A stretch of 64,000 bases of DNA from Myxococcales bacterium (lineage in GTDB: Bacteria > Myxococcota_A > Polyangia > Palsa-1104 > JAEUJZ01), in contig JAEUKB010000028.1 in NCBI GenBank assembly GCA_016794365.1, positions 214,823-278,822 of the forward strand. The letters run 5' to 3'. This document shows positions 45,137 to 54,215 of this stretch, in pieces. Under the pieces are notes generated by a model. The model ran no database searches. It had not been told where the DNA came from and saw only the letters and a list, made by a program, of their open reading frames with translations. The position numbers were made by a program, and so were the translations under genes. The number at the start of each line of letters is the position of its first letter. The stretch's first letter is position 1.

Positions 45137-45231
45137 TTTCGGACAGCTTTCGGCACAAGCCATGGCCAGAGCCGGATCGCTTCGGGTATTTGCTGCAAAA
45201 ACTTGAGTGGTTGTTGGTGCGCTCGTATCTT

Positions 45232-45268
45232 ACATCCGCCCTACATATCGGGCAGATGTAGGTTTTTT
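45232..45268 (+). terminator. Terminator-like hairpin directly before the PilZ gene
   Basis: Stem ACATCCGCCC (45232-45241) / GGGCAGATGT (45250-45259), one C-A mismatch in ten, loop TACATATC, then AGG and six T (45263-45268). The ribosome site AAGGAG (45270-45275) begins two bases later and ATG is at 45281. It may end the zinc-ribbon transcript or act as an attenuator of the PilZ gene. Confidence 0.6.
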
Positions 45269-45280
45269 CAAGGAGCGACC

Positions 45281-45625
45281 ATGAAGAACGATCAGCGACG
45301 AGATCCGCGCAGACCGATCGACATCCTGCTCAACAAATACGTCTGTGGCCAGCCGCACATCTGCCGAGGCGTCAACATCAGCCGAGGCGGAATGCTGATT
45401 CACAAGGTGCTGGAACCGGACGTTCCGCACTTATCCGTCACCGTCGAGCTGGAGCTACCGGGAAGCCCGGAAGTGCTGTGCGTCGAAGGTGTGGTGCTCG
45501 GAGCGGATCGAGACAGCCAAGCGATGGCGATTCGTTTTCTGCGAATGCCGCAGCGGATCGCGCAGCTCATCGAGCGGTTCATCGAAGGCCAAGCGCTGCC
45601 CGAATCGATTGTCGCAACGGTGTAA
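45281..45625 (+). CDS. PilZ-domain protein
   Basis: 114 residues from ATG 45281. A compact PilZ domain: DQRRDPRRPIDILLNKYV (RxxxR-like c-di-GMP contact), ICRGVNISRGGMLIHKV (NxSxGG motif variant N-I-S-R-G-G), then LSVTVELELPGSPEVLCVEG and AMAIRFL. PilZ domains bind c-di-GMP and control motility or exopolysaccharide, but some, as in myxobacteria, act without it; the RxxxR and NISRGG motifs favour binding here. AAGGAG lies 5 bp upstream, right after the T-run of the hairpin at 45232-45268. Confidence 0.85.
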   Translation: MKNDQRRDPRRPIDILLNKYVCGQPHICRGVNISRGGMLIHKVLEPDVPHLSVTVELELPGSPEVLCVEGVVLGADRDSQAMAIRFLRMPQRIAQLIERFIEGQALPESIVATV

Positions 45626-45635
45626 CAGCGCGCGG

Positions 45636-46469
45636 CTACCAGTGCGGAAGCCGCCCCGACTGCCACGACGCGAGCACATCCATCGACAGCGCAACTGAGA
45701 CGTGCAGCAGCACACCGGACCACAGCGATCCGGTACACAGCGCCAGCGTCCCGAGCAAGAGTCCCGCAAAAATCGATCCGATCGCTTCCGGCGCAGGCTT
45801 TAAGACGTGAATCAGACAGTACGGAACCATCGACACGAACAGCGACAGGCTGCCCAAGTAGCGACGCAGCCCGAAGAGCAGATAGCCTCGGAAGAAGAAC
45901 TCGACGGCGAAAAAGGTCGATAGGTATTCGATTTCCCAGACGACAAAGTCGAGCACGCTGCGTCCGGACTGCTGATAAAAAGGATAGTTTTGCTGAAACG
46001 CTTTGGTGAAGCTCGCGAGCAGCACGAGCGGCAAGATCCCAGCAAACAGCAGCAGATACATGCGCGCCCACGGCAGACGAATGCGCGCGTCCACTTGCTC
46101 GGCGTGACGCAGCGACAGACCGAAGTCTTGTAACCGCTCTCGTCGCAGCCACAGATGCAGCGCCGGAAGCAGTCCGTAGCCCAGGATCTTGGCCACGCTC
46201 CAGTAGGTAAAGCTCAGCAGCTCATGCAGCTTGTGGAGTCGCGGATGCTGCGTCAGCGCGGGACCAAACAGCTCCTCGAAAAACGGACGATCGCCAAACG
46301 AATAGCCCAGCGCGAGCAGGATCGCAGCGACGAGCAAGATCTCGCGAATCCGCTTCACCTGCACGGCATGTTCGGCAGGTGACAAGCTGGCGCGATAGGC
46401 AACCGCCTGCTGATCCAAGCTGTCCCACGCGGTCAGCAAAAAACCCACAAGCGGAAGCCGACGCAGCAT
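45636..46469 (-). CDS. CPBP-family (CAAX-like) intramembrane metalloprotease
   Basis: 277 residues with about seven hydrophobic helices (LLVAAILLALGYSFG, MYLLLFAGILPLVLLA, LSLFVSMVPYCLIHV, SIFAGLLLGTLALCTG, WSGVLLHVSVALSMD). The signature motif 1 appears as VEFFFRGYLLFG (one Glu where many have EE), motif 2 as CLIHVLKP and motif 3 as LLHVSVALSMD, giving the Glu and His residues of the CPBP active site. In bacteria these proteins process or protect against peptides, or have no known role. It lies 18 bp after gltX is read on the same strand. Confidence 0.8.
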   Translation of the reverse strand: MLRRLPLVGFLLTAWDSLDQQAVAYRASLSPAEHAVQVKRIREILLVAAILLALGYSFGDRPFFEELFGPALTQHPRLHKLHELLSFTYWSVAKILGYGLLPALHLWLRRERLQDFGLSLRHAEQVDARIRLPWARMYLLLFAGILPLVLLASFTKAFQQNYPFYQQSGRSVLDFVVWEIEYLSTFFAVEFFFRGYLLFGLRRYLGSLSLFVSMVPYCLIHVLKPAPEAIGSIFAGLLLGTLALCTGSLWSGVLLHVSVALSMDVLASWQSGRLPHW

Positions 46470-46487
46470 CGCAGTAGTACGCCGTCG

Positions 46488-48182
46488 TTAGGAAGGATTG
46501 GCGGGCTTGGCCGGTTGATTGGCCGGTTGATTGGCGGGCTTGGCCGGTTGATTGGCCTGCGGCTTGGCCGGTTGATTGGCCTGGGCCGGAGCACTCGCAG
46601 GCTGCGCAGCCGGAGCCGAATACGTCAGCAGCGCCTGCGCCGCCAGTCGCAGCCGTCGTCGCGTCAGATCCTTTCCGATCGCAACCATCGTCTCAAACAG
46701 CGGAGGCGAGGCCGCGCGTCCCGTCACCGCGATGCGAATCGGCATAAACAGCTCTTTGGTCTTCCAGCCGGTCTTTTCGCAGAAGTCGCGACAGGCTTTT
46801 TCCAGCGCTTCCGCCGTCCAGCCTTGACGAACTTGCTCTTCCAGGTAATCGGTCAGCTCCGCGAGCGCTTGGCTCGCTTGCGTCTGATCGCGACCTTTGG
46901 GAATCAGCGAGCTCATCACGCCGCTGTAGTCGATGTCGCCGGTCAAAAAGAAGCTCGCGGACGGAATGAACTGATCCATGCGCTCGATGCGCTCTCGCAG
47001 AAGCGGAATCAGCTGGAGCAGATACTCATCGGACAGACGCCACGCGCGCAGCCTGGTCAGCAGCGCTTCGGGCGACATCTCGTGCAGATACAGACCGTTG
47101 AGCCACGTCAGCTTTTGCAGATCGAACACCGGCTCGCCCGCAGAGACTTTGGTCCAGTCAAAGACCTCGATCATCTCTGCCAGCGTGAACTTTTCGCGAT
47201 CGCCACCGAACGCAAAGCCCATCAGCGACAAAAAGTTCAGCAGCGCTTCGGGAAAGAAGCCCGCGTCGCGATAGTAGTCGAGCGACACTGGATTTTTGCG
47301 CTTGCTGATCTTCGAGCGATCGGGATTGCGCAACAGCGGCATGTGCAAAAACGCCGGAGGCTCCCAACCAAACGCCAGATACAGCTGAATGTGCTTGGGA
47401 GTGCTGATGATCCATTCCTCTGCGCGGATCACATGGCTCACCTTCATCAGGTGATCATCGACGACATTGGCCAAGTGATAGGTCGGAAAACCATCCGACT
47501 TGAGCAGCACCTGATCATCGATCGTCGCGTTGTCGATCACGATCTCTCCGCGCAGTCCGTCGAAAAATCGCGTCTCTCCGCTGGTCGGCATCGCCAAGCG
47601 AATCACGTACTTTTCACCGGCAGACAGACGCTGCGCGATCTCTTCTTGGCTTAGGTAGCGACACAGCCGGTCATATCCCGGCGGCTTTCCTTCTGCCATC
47701 CGAGCGCGACGCGAAGCTTCCAGTCGCTCGGACGTACAGAAGCAGCGATACGCCGCGCCTTTGTCGATGAGTTGCTGCGCATGCTGCTGATACAGCGAGG
47801 TGCGCTCGGACTGACGGTACGGACCATACGGACCACCGCAGTCTGGACCTTCATCCCACGCGAGTCCGACCCAGCGCAGCGCGCGCAGGATCGCGTCTTC
47901 GCTCGACTTCGTGGATCGCGTCTGATCCGTGTCTTCAATGCGCAGGATGAACTGACCACCGTACTTCTTGGCAAACACGTAGTTAAACAGCGCGATGTAC
48001 GCGGTTCCTACGTGCGGATCTCCCGTTGGTGAAGGAGCAATCCGAACCCGCACCGGACGAATGTCACGACCGGGCCAGCGCGCAGCAAACGAGTTGTTAT
48101 GAGAGTGCGTTTCAGACGTAGAAGCAGGTGCAGTCACGGCCCGGATGTGTAGCAGGTGGACAACTCGAGAGCAAGCGGGCAC
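46488..48182 (-). CDS. gltX: Glutamyl-tRNA synthetase with repeat-encoded C-terminal tail
   Basis: 564 residues if started at ATG 48182; GTG 48137 would remove 15 residues and may be correct. Class I synthetase motifs: [20 protein letters not shown] (HIGH-like, ~47-66), [13 protein letters not shown] and the KMSKS-like [15 protein letters not shown] (~280-300). It charges tRNA-Glu with glutamate. The last ~35 residues are a low-complexity Ala/Gln/Asn/Pro/Lys tail (units of NQPAKP) outside the normal anticodon-binding domain. An N-terminal ~35-residue polar extension precedes the catalytic fold. Divergent from the membrane-protein gene at 48239. Confidence 0.94.
   Translation of the reverse strand: MPACSRVVHLLHIRAVTAPASTSETHSHNNSFAARWPGRDIRPVRVRIAPSPTGDPHVGTAYIALFNYVFAKKYGGQFILRIEDTDQTRSTKSSEDAILRALRWVGLAWDEGPDCGGPYGPYRQSERTSLYQQHAQQLIDKGAAYRCFCTSERLEASRRARMAEGKPPGYDRLCRYLSQEEIAQRLSAGEKYVIRLAMPTSGETRFFDGLRGEIVIDNATIDDQVLLKSDGFPTYHLANVVDDHLMKVSHVIRAEEWIISTPKHIQLYLAFGWEPPAFLHMPLLRNPDRSKISKRKNPVSLDYYRDAGFFPEALLNFLSLMGFAFGGDREKFTLAEMIEVFDWTKVSAGEPVFDLQKLTWLNGLYLHEMSPEALLTRLRAWRLSDEYLLQLIPLLRERIERMDQFIPSASFFLTGDIDYSGVMSSLIPKGRDQTQASQALAELTDYLEEQVRQGWTAEALEKACRDFCEKTGWKTKELFMPIRIAVTGRAASPPLFETMVAIGKDLTRRRLRLAAQALLTYSAPAAQPASAPAQANQPAKPQANQPAKPANQPANQPAKPANPS
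46496..46582 (-). repeat. Short tandem repeat coding the GluRS tail
   Basis: Plus-strand units CTTGGCCGGTTGATTGGC and variants recur four or five times (12-18 bp spacing), encoding NQPAKP-type residues on the minus strand. This array could change length by slippage while keeping frame, because the unit lengths are multiples of three. Confidence 0.75.
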
Positions 48183-48238
48183 TTCACAAAGTCCGTTGAC
48201 AGTCGCTTCCTGCTCGCGGAAAGCTTCGCTCCACCGTC

Positions 48239-50182
48239 ATGACAGACACCGAAATTCCGCACGCGCAGCCTTCCCAAAGGAGTCCGTTTCGCACACTCCT
48301 TTCGCGTCTTTATGCACGCTGCGCACAGGTGGATGGATCGGTCTGGCTGGTCTGGATCGTACTTCTGATTCACTATCGAGCGACGCGCGGCATCTTCCAA
48401 GGGAAAGGCTCAGGAGACGGATTCCTCGGCTTTATGTATCTGCCCGGACTGGTGCTGCATCACTCCTTTGATCTGGCCAAGCCCGCAGCGGAATGGATCG
48501 GTCCGCTCGGACGAGAGATCACCGGCCTGGTTGCCAATCCCTGTCCGGTGGGTCCGGTTCTGTTTTGGCTTCCATTTTATCTGCTCGGACTTCTGTTTCA
48601 CAAGCTGGCAGCACTTCCGGGGGTCGGTTTTTTGCTGACTCTGCTTGTGCCAACGCTCGACGGAAAACAGCCACTTACTGGACGAACAGAGGCCGATCTG
48701 TACATGGCCGGAATCGGCAGTCTGCTGGCCGGAATGTGGGGCATTTGGACGCTGTTTCAGCTGATCGAAAGACACACAGGACGCCAAGCTGCGCGCTTTT
48801 CTGTCGTCGGAAGCGTGCTGGCTTCTCCGCTGTGCTGGTATCTGACCACGCAGCCTCTGTATCAGCATGCGACTGCGTTTTTTGCGGTGACCCAGCTTAT
48901 TGATGCGTGGGATCGCTATCGGAATCAGCTGAGCTTCCGTCGCTGCATGATCCTAGGAAGCTGGGTCGGACTCGCGATCTTGCAAAGGCCCCAAGAAGCG
49001 ATCTGGCTGCTTCCGATCGGTGTCTCTGTGTGTGGTCTGATCGGAGCTGCGATCGATTCACATTGGCAAAGGAATCAGAGCGCGCTGCGGCAGATGTGGA
49101 TCGGAATCGGATATGGAGTGACCGTTTTGGCGACGGCAACGCTGTGGTTTGTGCCGCAGGTTCTGTTGTGGATTCACTACTACGGAAGCGTGCGCGCCCC
49201 ACAAAAACCCGGTCACTTTTTGTGGTCCAGTCCCGCGCTGGTTGAGTCTCTGTTTTCCATGCGCACTGGGATCTTTCCGTGGGTTCCTGCGATGTATCTG
49301 GCGATGGTAGGAATCGTGCTGCTCTTGCGTCGCTCACGAGCGCTGATGGTACCGATCCTGATCACCGCGATGATCGAGCTGTATGTGAACGCGAGCGCGT
49401 GGGATTTTCATGGCAGCTGGTCGTTTGGTCCGCGCCGTTATACCGATGCGATCGTGGTGCTGGCGCTGGGACTTGGCGCGCTGTATCAGCATTTCGGACA
49501 GAAGCCACAGCATCGACGATACCGACGGATGCTGTGGGGATTGCTGATCCTCTTGTGTGTGCAAAATGCCATCTTGGTCGAGTGGGTTCGCACGCGCAGA
49601 ACCAAGTCATCGAGCGGAGGCGCGTACTCTGCGGCAACCTGGATTCGCTGGGCCAAAGGTCCACAGTGGCTGGCGCGTACGCTAGAACGGACGGGATATC
49701 CGTTTTTGCAGCCGGTGTCTGCTCTGTATGCGCTGCGCTATCAGATCCCTGTGTCCAGCGTGGAAAACCTGCTTGGGAACTTCGTAAACGAGCGCGACTG
49801 GCGCATCCGTGAGTTTGTCCTGACACCGCAGATTGTCGTCGCAGAGCGGCCTCCGCAGATTGTGCAAGGAATCCTTCCGATGGACACGCCGCCCGCGCAA
49901 GGCAATGTCGATCGCCATGTCCGTGTGCTGATTCCGCTGGTGCTGTCCGAGCCGCTGCGGCTGCGCCTGGAAGGACAGCTTCCGGGTCCGCACAGCGCGC
50001 TCATCGTCCGCTGGAACGGACAGCGTCTACTGCCCGAAGCGAGCAGCGATCTGAGCTTTCTGATTCCGCAAGCGCTGGTCAAAGGCAGGCCGCGCTGGAA
50101 TGAGCTGACGATCGATGACATCGCGCAAGGCGCGCAGCTTCAGCGAATTTTGGTGCAGTCCACGTCGCGGTGGTGGAAGTAG
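48239..50182 (+). CDS. Polytopic membrane protein, possible GT-C-type glycosyltransferase
   Basis: 647 residues. Hydrophobic helices occur throughout the first ~440 residues (WLVWIVLLIHY, VGPVLFWLPFYLLGLLF, VTVLATATLWFVPQVLLWIH, MYLAMVGIVLLLR). The first loop holds GSGDGFLGFMYLPGL, a charged region placed like the Asp-containing loop of GT-C transferases. The C-terminal ~150 residues are soluble and beta-rich (VRVLIPLVLSEPLRLRLEGQ). GSWSFGPRRYTDAIV resembles conserved segments in lipid-linked sugar transferases. Sugar donor and product cannot be told. It starts 57 bp from the divergent gltX. Confidence 0.6.
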   Translation: MTDTEIPHAQPSQRSPFRTLLSRLYARCAQVDGSVWLVWIVLLIHYRATRGIFQGKGSGDGFLGFMYLPGLVLHHSFDLAKPAAEWIGPLGREITGLVANPCPVGPVLFWLPFYLLGLLFHKLAALPGVGFLLTLLVPTLDGKQPLTGRTEADLYMAGIGSLLAGMWGIWTLFQLIERHTGRQAARFSVVGSVLASPLCWYLTTQPLYQHATAFFAVTQLIDAWDRYRNQLSFRRCMILGSWVGLAILQRPQEAIWLLPIGVSVCGLIGAAIDSHWQRNQSALRQMWIGIGYGVTVLATATLWFVPQVLLWIHYYGSVRAPQKPGHFLWSSPALVESLFSMRTGIFPWVPAMYLAMVGIVLLLRRSRALMVPILITAMIELYVNASAWDFHGSWSFGPRRYTDAIVVLALGLGALYQHFGQKPQHRRYRRMLWGLLILLCVQNAILVEWVRTRRTKSSSGGAYSAATWIRWAKGPQWLARTLERTGYPFLQPVSALYALRYQIPVSSVENLLGNFVNERDWRIREFVLTPQIVVAERPPQIVQGILPMDTPPAQGNVDRHVRVLIPLVLSEPLRLRLEGQLPGPHSALIVRWNGQRLLPEASSDLSFLIPQALVKGRPRWNELTIDDIAQGAQLQRILVQSTSRWWK

Positions 50183-50219
50183 AAGCGCGCACGGTACACT
50201 CCCTATCCGGGAGGGATCG

Positions 50220-51359
50220 ATGTCGCGTTTCACATTCCGATCGGATGCGCTGTGTGGAATCTTGTTCGGTGCTGTGTGCTGTGTGGCCATCGCTGGCTGT
50301 GATGCAGGATCATCCAGCGCAGAAGACATGGGACAAAGTCCCGCTGCGGATCTTGGACCCTTACCACAGAGCACTCCGATGGCGGGAAATCCCGACGGAA
50401 AGTGCGCGATTCCGAGCGAAGCACAGGCCGAAAACACAAGCAGTCCCACCACCGTGATCGGAAACGGAACCAAGGAAAGCTGTACGTCCGATGCGGTGGT
50501 TTCTGCCGTCGCCAAAGGCGGCATCATCACCTTCAACTGCGGACCCGATCCTGTCACGATCACGATGACGCAGACCGCCAAGATCTTTAACGACAAGGGT
50601 CCAAAGATCGTGATCGATGGCGGTGGAAAGGTGACGCTCAGCGGCGGTGGCAAGGTTCGGATTCTGTATCAGAACACCTGCGATCAAGCGCAGAAATGGA
50701 CGACCACACACTGCAATGATCAGGATCATCCGCAGCTCACGGTGCAGAACCTGACGTTCATTGATGGCAATGCCAAAGGACAAAATCCCGGCGGCGGCGG
50801 CGCAATCTTCGCAAGTGGAGGACGCTTCAAGGTCGTAAACTCGCGCTTCTTCCGCAACGTGGTGGATGACACAGGCCCCGATGTGGGGGGCGCTGCGATC
50901 CGTACGCTCAATCAGTCGATGGGACTGCCGGTCTACGTCGTACACAGCACCTTTGGCGGAGACGCAGGCTTAGGAAACAGCGGATCGAACGGCAGCGGAC
51001 TATCGAGCATTGGCGTTTCCTACACCGTCATCAACAGCCTGTTTGTGCAAAACGCAGCGATCGGTTACGGAGCCAATCCTCCCCGATCCGGAACGCCGGG
51101 CGGAGGCTCTGGCGGTGCGATCTACTGCGACGGCAACCTGTTTACGCTGAGCTTGTGCGGCGTCAAGATGACCGGAAACACCGCAAAGGAAGGTGGCGGT
51201 GCGATCTTTTTCGTCAGCAACAACCGAACCGGAACGCTCCTGATCAAGGACTCTGTACTGAGCGGAAACCCGAGCATGGGCTTTGAAACGAGCGGCTACA
51301 AAGGAATCTTCTTCCTCGGCAGCGGAACGCCTCAAGTGACAAACTCCACGCTGGAGTGA
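50220..51359 (+). CDS. Right-handed beta-helix lipoprotein
   Basis: 379 residues from ATG 50220 behind GGGAGGGATCG. Signal peptide with lipobox (FGAVCCVAIAGC). After a low-complexity Ser/Pro region it has a parallel beta-helix of the pectate-lyase type (VVSAVAKGGIITFNCG, VIDGGGKVTLSGGGKVR, LTVQNLTFIDGNAKG, GGAIFASGGRFKVVNSRFF, VINSLFVQNAAIGYG, GGGAIFFVSNNRTGTLLIKD), repeating G-G-A-I and N-S-x-F at each turn. Such choice-of-anchor proteins bind or cut polysaccharides; no catalytic residues are clear. 68 bp before the beta-CASP gene. Confidence 0.82.
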   Translation: MSRFTFRSDALCGILFGAVCCVAIAGCDAGSSSAEDMGQSPAADLGPLPQSTPMAGNPDGKCAIPSEAQAENTSSPTTVIGNGTKESCTSDAVVSAVAKGGIITFNCGPDPVTITMTQTAKIFNDKGPKIVIDGGGKVTLSGGGKVRILYQNTCDQAQKWTTTHCNDQDHPQLTVQNLTFIDGNAKGQNPGGGGAIFASGGRFKVVNSRFFRNVVDDTGPDVGGAAIRTLNQSMGLPVYVVHSTFGGDAGLGNSGSNGSGLSSIGVSYTVINSLFVQNAAIGYGANPPRSGTPGGGSGGAIYCDGNLFTLSLCGVKMTGNTAKEGGGAIFFVSNNRTGTLLIKDSVLSGNPSMGFETSGYKGIFFLGSGTPQVTNSTLE

Positions 51360-51427
51360 TTCCGTCTTTACCCGCAGTCGATTCCGTGATGCTGTGACAG
51401 TCACAAGTCCTTGAAAAGGAGTGACGG

Positions 51428-52825
51428 ATGCGGATCTGGTTTTTGGGGGCAGCACAGGAAGTCACGGGATCGATGTATCTGCTCGAGCTGGCGCAAGGAA
51501 CGATCCTCATCGACTGTGGTTTTTTTCAAGGACGAAGGGAAGACTCGCGCAAGCGCAACAGTCACCTGCCATCGAACATTCTGTCTGCGGATGCGGTGAT
51601 CTTGACGCACGCACACATCGATCACTCTGGAAGCATTCCTACGCTGGTAAAGGCGGGCTACGCTGGACCGATTTATTCAACACCAGCGACGAGAGATCTC
51701 TGCGCTTACATGCTGCGTGATGCCGCGCGGATTCAGGAAAGCGATGCAAACTATCTGAATCGCAAGTACGCAGATGATCCTGACTTTGATCCGATCGATC
51801 CGATCTACGACGAAGAAGATGTCATCAAAGCACTCGGTCTGTTTACGTGCGTTCCCTATCATCGACCGTTTCAGCCGCTTCCCAATGTCTCTGTTCGGTT
51901 CTTTAACTCGGGTCACATCTTGGGTTCCGCGCTGGCTGTGATGGACATCGAGGAAGATGGTCAGCGACGAAGGATCGTCTTTTCCGGGGATCTCGGACGC
52001 AAGGGTCTGCCGATCATTCGGGATCCAGAATATCCGCCCACTCCGGTGGATTACGTGGTGATGGAAAGCACCTATGGGAATCGGGTCCATACGTCGGTGG
52101 ACAAGATGCAAGATGACCTAGCGCGCGTCATCAATGACACCATCAAACGGAACGGAAAGGTCATCGTTCCAGCCTTCGCGGTGGGACGGACCCAAGAGCT
52201 GCTCTACGCGCTCAACGCGCTGACCAAAGAGAAGCGGATTCCAGCGATTCCGGTGTTCATTGACTCGCCGCTTGCGATCAGTGTGACCGAGGTCTTCAAG
52301 CTTCATCCCGAGTGCTTTGATGCCGAAACGCGCGCCTTTTTGGAACAGCACGGTGAGGTGTTCGGATTCCCAAACGCGCACTTTGTCAGCTCGCGAGAAG
52401 AGTCGCTTCGGCTCAACGATCTGAAAGATCCGGCGATCATCATCTCTGCATCAGGAATGGCGGAAGCGGGACGGATCTTGCATCACCTGCGCAACCACAT
52501 CGAAGACGATCGCAACACGATCTTGATCGTCGGATTCATGGCGCAGCACACGCTGGGACGACGGATCATGGAGCGACGATCTCAGGTCAAGATCTGGGGT
52601 GTTCCGCGCGATCTACACGCACATGTCGAAGTCTTGACCGCGTTTAGCGCACATGCCGATCGCAACGATCTGCTGAAGTTTGCCAAAGCGTGTGGTCCAC
52701 AGACTCGCAAGGTGTTTTTGGTTCACGGAGAGCCCGAAGCCCAAGCTCCTCTTCGTGAGTCGATCGCGTCCATCGGTCACGAAGTCTACATTCCCAGTCG
52801 AGGAGAAGCGGTGGTTCTGTCCTGA
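51428..52825 (+). CDS. Metallo-beta-lactamase/beta-CASP RNA-processing nuclease (CPSF73-like)
   Basis: 465 residues from ATG 51428 behind AAGGAG. The MBL core has FLGAAQEVTGSMYLLELA, LIDCGFFQG, the zinc motif THAHIDHSG, FNSGHILGSALAV (His), VFSGDLGRKG and ESTYGNRVH. The beta-CASP cap follows (IVPAFAVGRTQELLYAL), then IISASGMAEAGRILHHL and TAFSAHADRNDLLKF (motifs A-C) and the C-terminal strand with VFLVHGEPEAQAPL. It is an endo/exoribonuclease of the YSH1/CPSF73-like bacterial group. The gene stands alone; its 3' end runs straight into the 22-bp repeats. Confidence 0.93.
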   Translation: MRIWFLGAAQEVTGSMYLLELAQGTILIDCGFFQGRREDSRKRNSHLPSNILSADAVILTHAHIDHSGSIPTLVKAGYAGPIYSTPATRDLCAYMLRDAARIQESDANYLNRKYADDPDFDPIDPIYDEEDVIKALGLFTCVPYHRPFQPLPNVSVRFFNSGHILGSALAVMDIEEDGQRRRIVFSGDLGRKGLPIIRDPEYPPTPVDYVVMESTYGNRVHTSVDKMQDDLARVINDTIKRNGKVIVPAFAVGRTQELLYALNALTKEKRIPAIPVFIDSPLAISVTEVFKLHPECFDAETRAFLEQHGEVFGFPNAHFVSSREESLRLNDLKDPAIIISASGMAEAGRILHHLRNHIEDDRNTILIVGFMAQHTLGRRIMERRSQVKIWGVPRDLHAHVEVLTAFSAHADRNDLLKFAKACGPQTRKVFLVHGEPEAQAPLRESIASIGHEVYIPSRGEAVVLS

Positions 52826-52920
52826 TTCCCAACCGATTCCTTTCGCGTTCCCAACCAATTCCTTTCGCGTTCCCAACCGATTCCTTTCGCGTTCCCAACC
52901 GATTCCTTTCGCGTTCCCAT
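52826..52920. repeat. 22-bp tandem repeat (minisatellite), four copies plus part of a fifth
   Basis: Four 22-bp copies of TTCCCAACCGATTCCTTTCG+CG occupy 52826-52913, with one base change in copy 2 (CCAATT for CCGATT) and a 7-bp fifth start. The array begins at the base after the nuclease stop codon. From 52921 to 53147 I see no gene; that stretch holds the promoter and leader of the next gene. Confidence 0.92.
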
Positions 52921-53123
52921 ACATTGGAATACGGCACTGGTGAAGCGTCTACAGTGCGCGGATTGAACGCAGCTCGCCTACGCTGTGTGGATTCATCTTC
53001 TCGTCGAGAAGTCAGGATTCCTATCGCTGGATTTTGCGCAGCCCGAGGCGCTTCCTAAGCCCGTGATTTGTTGGACAAAGAAAAGTCGAACGCGGATCTT
53101 GACTTACGCCCCTCCTAGCCTGC

Positions 53124-53156
53124 GATGATCACACTTGGAGGAATCTTGTGATCATC
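53124..53156 (+). promoter_or_regulatory. Perfect 10-bp inverted repeat enclosing RBS and start codon
   Basis: GATGATCACA (53124-53133) pairs perfectly with TGTGATCATC (53147-53156), loop of 13 nt. The Shine-Dalgarno GGAGGA lies in the loop and the GTG start codon (53148-53150) lies in the 3' arm. As RNA this could block translation; as DNA the near-symmetric TGATCA core could be an operator. Confidence 0.6.
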
Positions 53157-54215
53157 CGTGATGCGAAGCGATACGAGTGCATAGCGCGGTGGGCACGAAG
53201 TCGGCTGTGGCTGGCTTCCCTTGTGGGACTTTCGCTCTTGTTTCTGCCGCTCGTCTCGCACGCCAAAGAAAAGGTGCTGCTTCTTTCGGTGCTCAAGGAA
53301 GGAAAACCCGACGCCAAGCTGCTGCGCTCGGTGCAGGATCGCCTGGCCAAAGCCGGTGAAGAGCTGGTGTCCAGTACCGATCTGACCAACAGCGAGCGCA
53401 AGTGCATGCAGCAAGACTGCTTGATGGTGCTCGCGGGATCGAAAGGCTCCGATGTGGTGCTGGCGGGCACGGTGCAGAAGGTCAAAGGCGGCGGTCAGTC
53501 GCTCGGGGTGCTGCTGTACGACTTTACCAAGATGAAGGCGTCGGAGCTGTCGAGTGACTGTGATCGCTGTACGCCGGACATGCTGTCACAGCGGCTCGGT
53601 GAGCTGTTCGGACGCGCGCTGAGCGAGTTCAGAGGCAGTCCGTCGCCCGCGCAGGCGGTGGCCAAGGTGGAAAAACCGACGGCAGCGCAGGTTCAGACCG
53701 TCGATCCCGTCAAGCAGACGGTGGTCGCTCAGAATCCCGCGCAGACGCAGAGTCCCGGTACGCTCAAGCAGCCGTGGCCAGCCGGTCAAGCGCCCGTCGA
53801 GGAACCGCTCGCGGTCGTCACTGGAGGTCCGCTGCCCGCGCAGACCAAGCCCGTCGATCCGGTGCAAAAGCCGCTGCCCGCGCTGGAAGTGGTGGAAAAG
53901 CCCAAGCTCGCGCAGCCGTCGCGTGGTCTGTCGCTGAGCCCGAAGCGTAAGATCTTGGCTGGTGTGCTCGGCGGTCTGGCGCTCGGATCGCTGATTGGCG
54001 CGGTGGCACTGACGGCGACCGACGGAAACGTCACGACCATGGACTGCGCTGCGTCGCCGGGAGTCAACAAGATCTGCGTCCTAGACAACAAGATTCCATC
54101 GTCGGTGGGCTACGTGATGGCGGGAGCGTTTACGGTGGGTACGGTCCTGACGCTTCTATGGCCGGAATCGACGCCCCAGCCGAAGGCCAGCGCCCAGGCG
54201 GAGGCTGCAAAATGA
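53148..54215 (+). CDS. Secreted/membrane protein, TonB-linker-like middle, unknown function
   Basis: 355 residues from GTG 53148. Signal peptide LASLVGLSLLFLPLVSHA. The first ~130 residues (VLLLSVLKEGKPDAKLLRSV, CMQQDCLMVLAGSKGSDVVL) look like a small periplasmic alpha/beta domain with two Cys pairs (CMQQDC, CDRC). A Pro/Val/Gln-rich linker (~140-265) follows, then two membrane helices (ILAGVLGGLALGSLIGAVAL and GYVMAGAFTVGTVLTLLWP). Its ATGA stop overlaps the start of the next lipoprotein. The start codon is buried in a 10-bp inverted repeat (see 53124-53156). Confidence 0.75.
   Translation: MIIRDAKRYECIARWARSRLWLASLVGLSLLFLPLVSHAKEKVLLLSVLKEGKPDAKLLRSVQDRLAKAGEELVSSTDLTNSERKCMQQDCLMVLAGSKGSDVVLAGTVQKVKGGGQSLGVLLYDFTKMKASELSSDCDRCTPDMLSQRLGELFGRALSEFRGSPSPAQAVAKVEKPTAAQVQTVDPVKQTVVAQNPAQTQSPGTLKQPWPAGQAPVEEPLAVVTGGPLPAQTKPVDPVQKPLPALEVVEKPKLAQPSRGLSLSPKRKILAGVLGGLALGSLIGAVALTATDGNVTTMDCAASPGVNKICVLDNKIPSSVGYVMAGAFTVGTVLTLLWPESTPQPKASAQAEAAK

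Noticed and set aside
52826..52920. CRISPR array
   Set aside because: The 22-bp units are contiguous with no spacers and no cas genes nearby.
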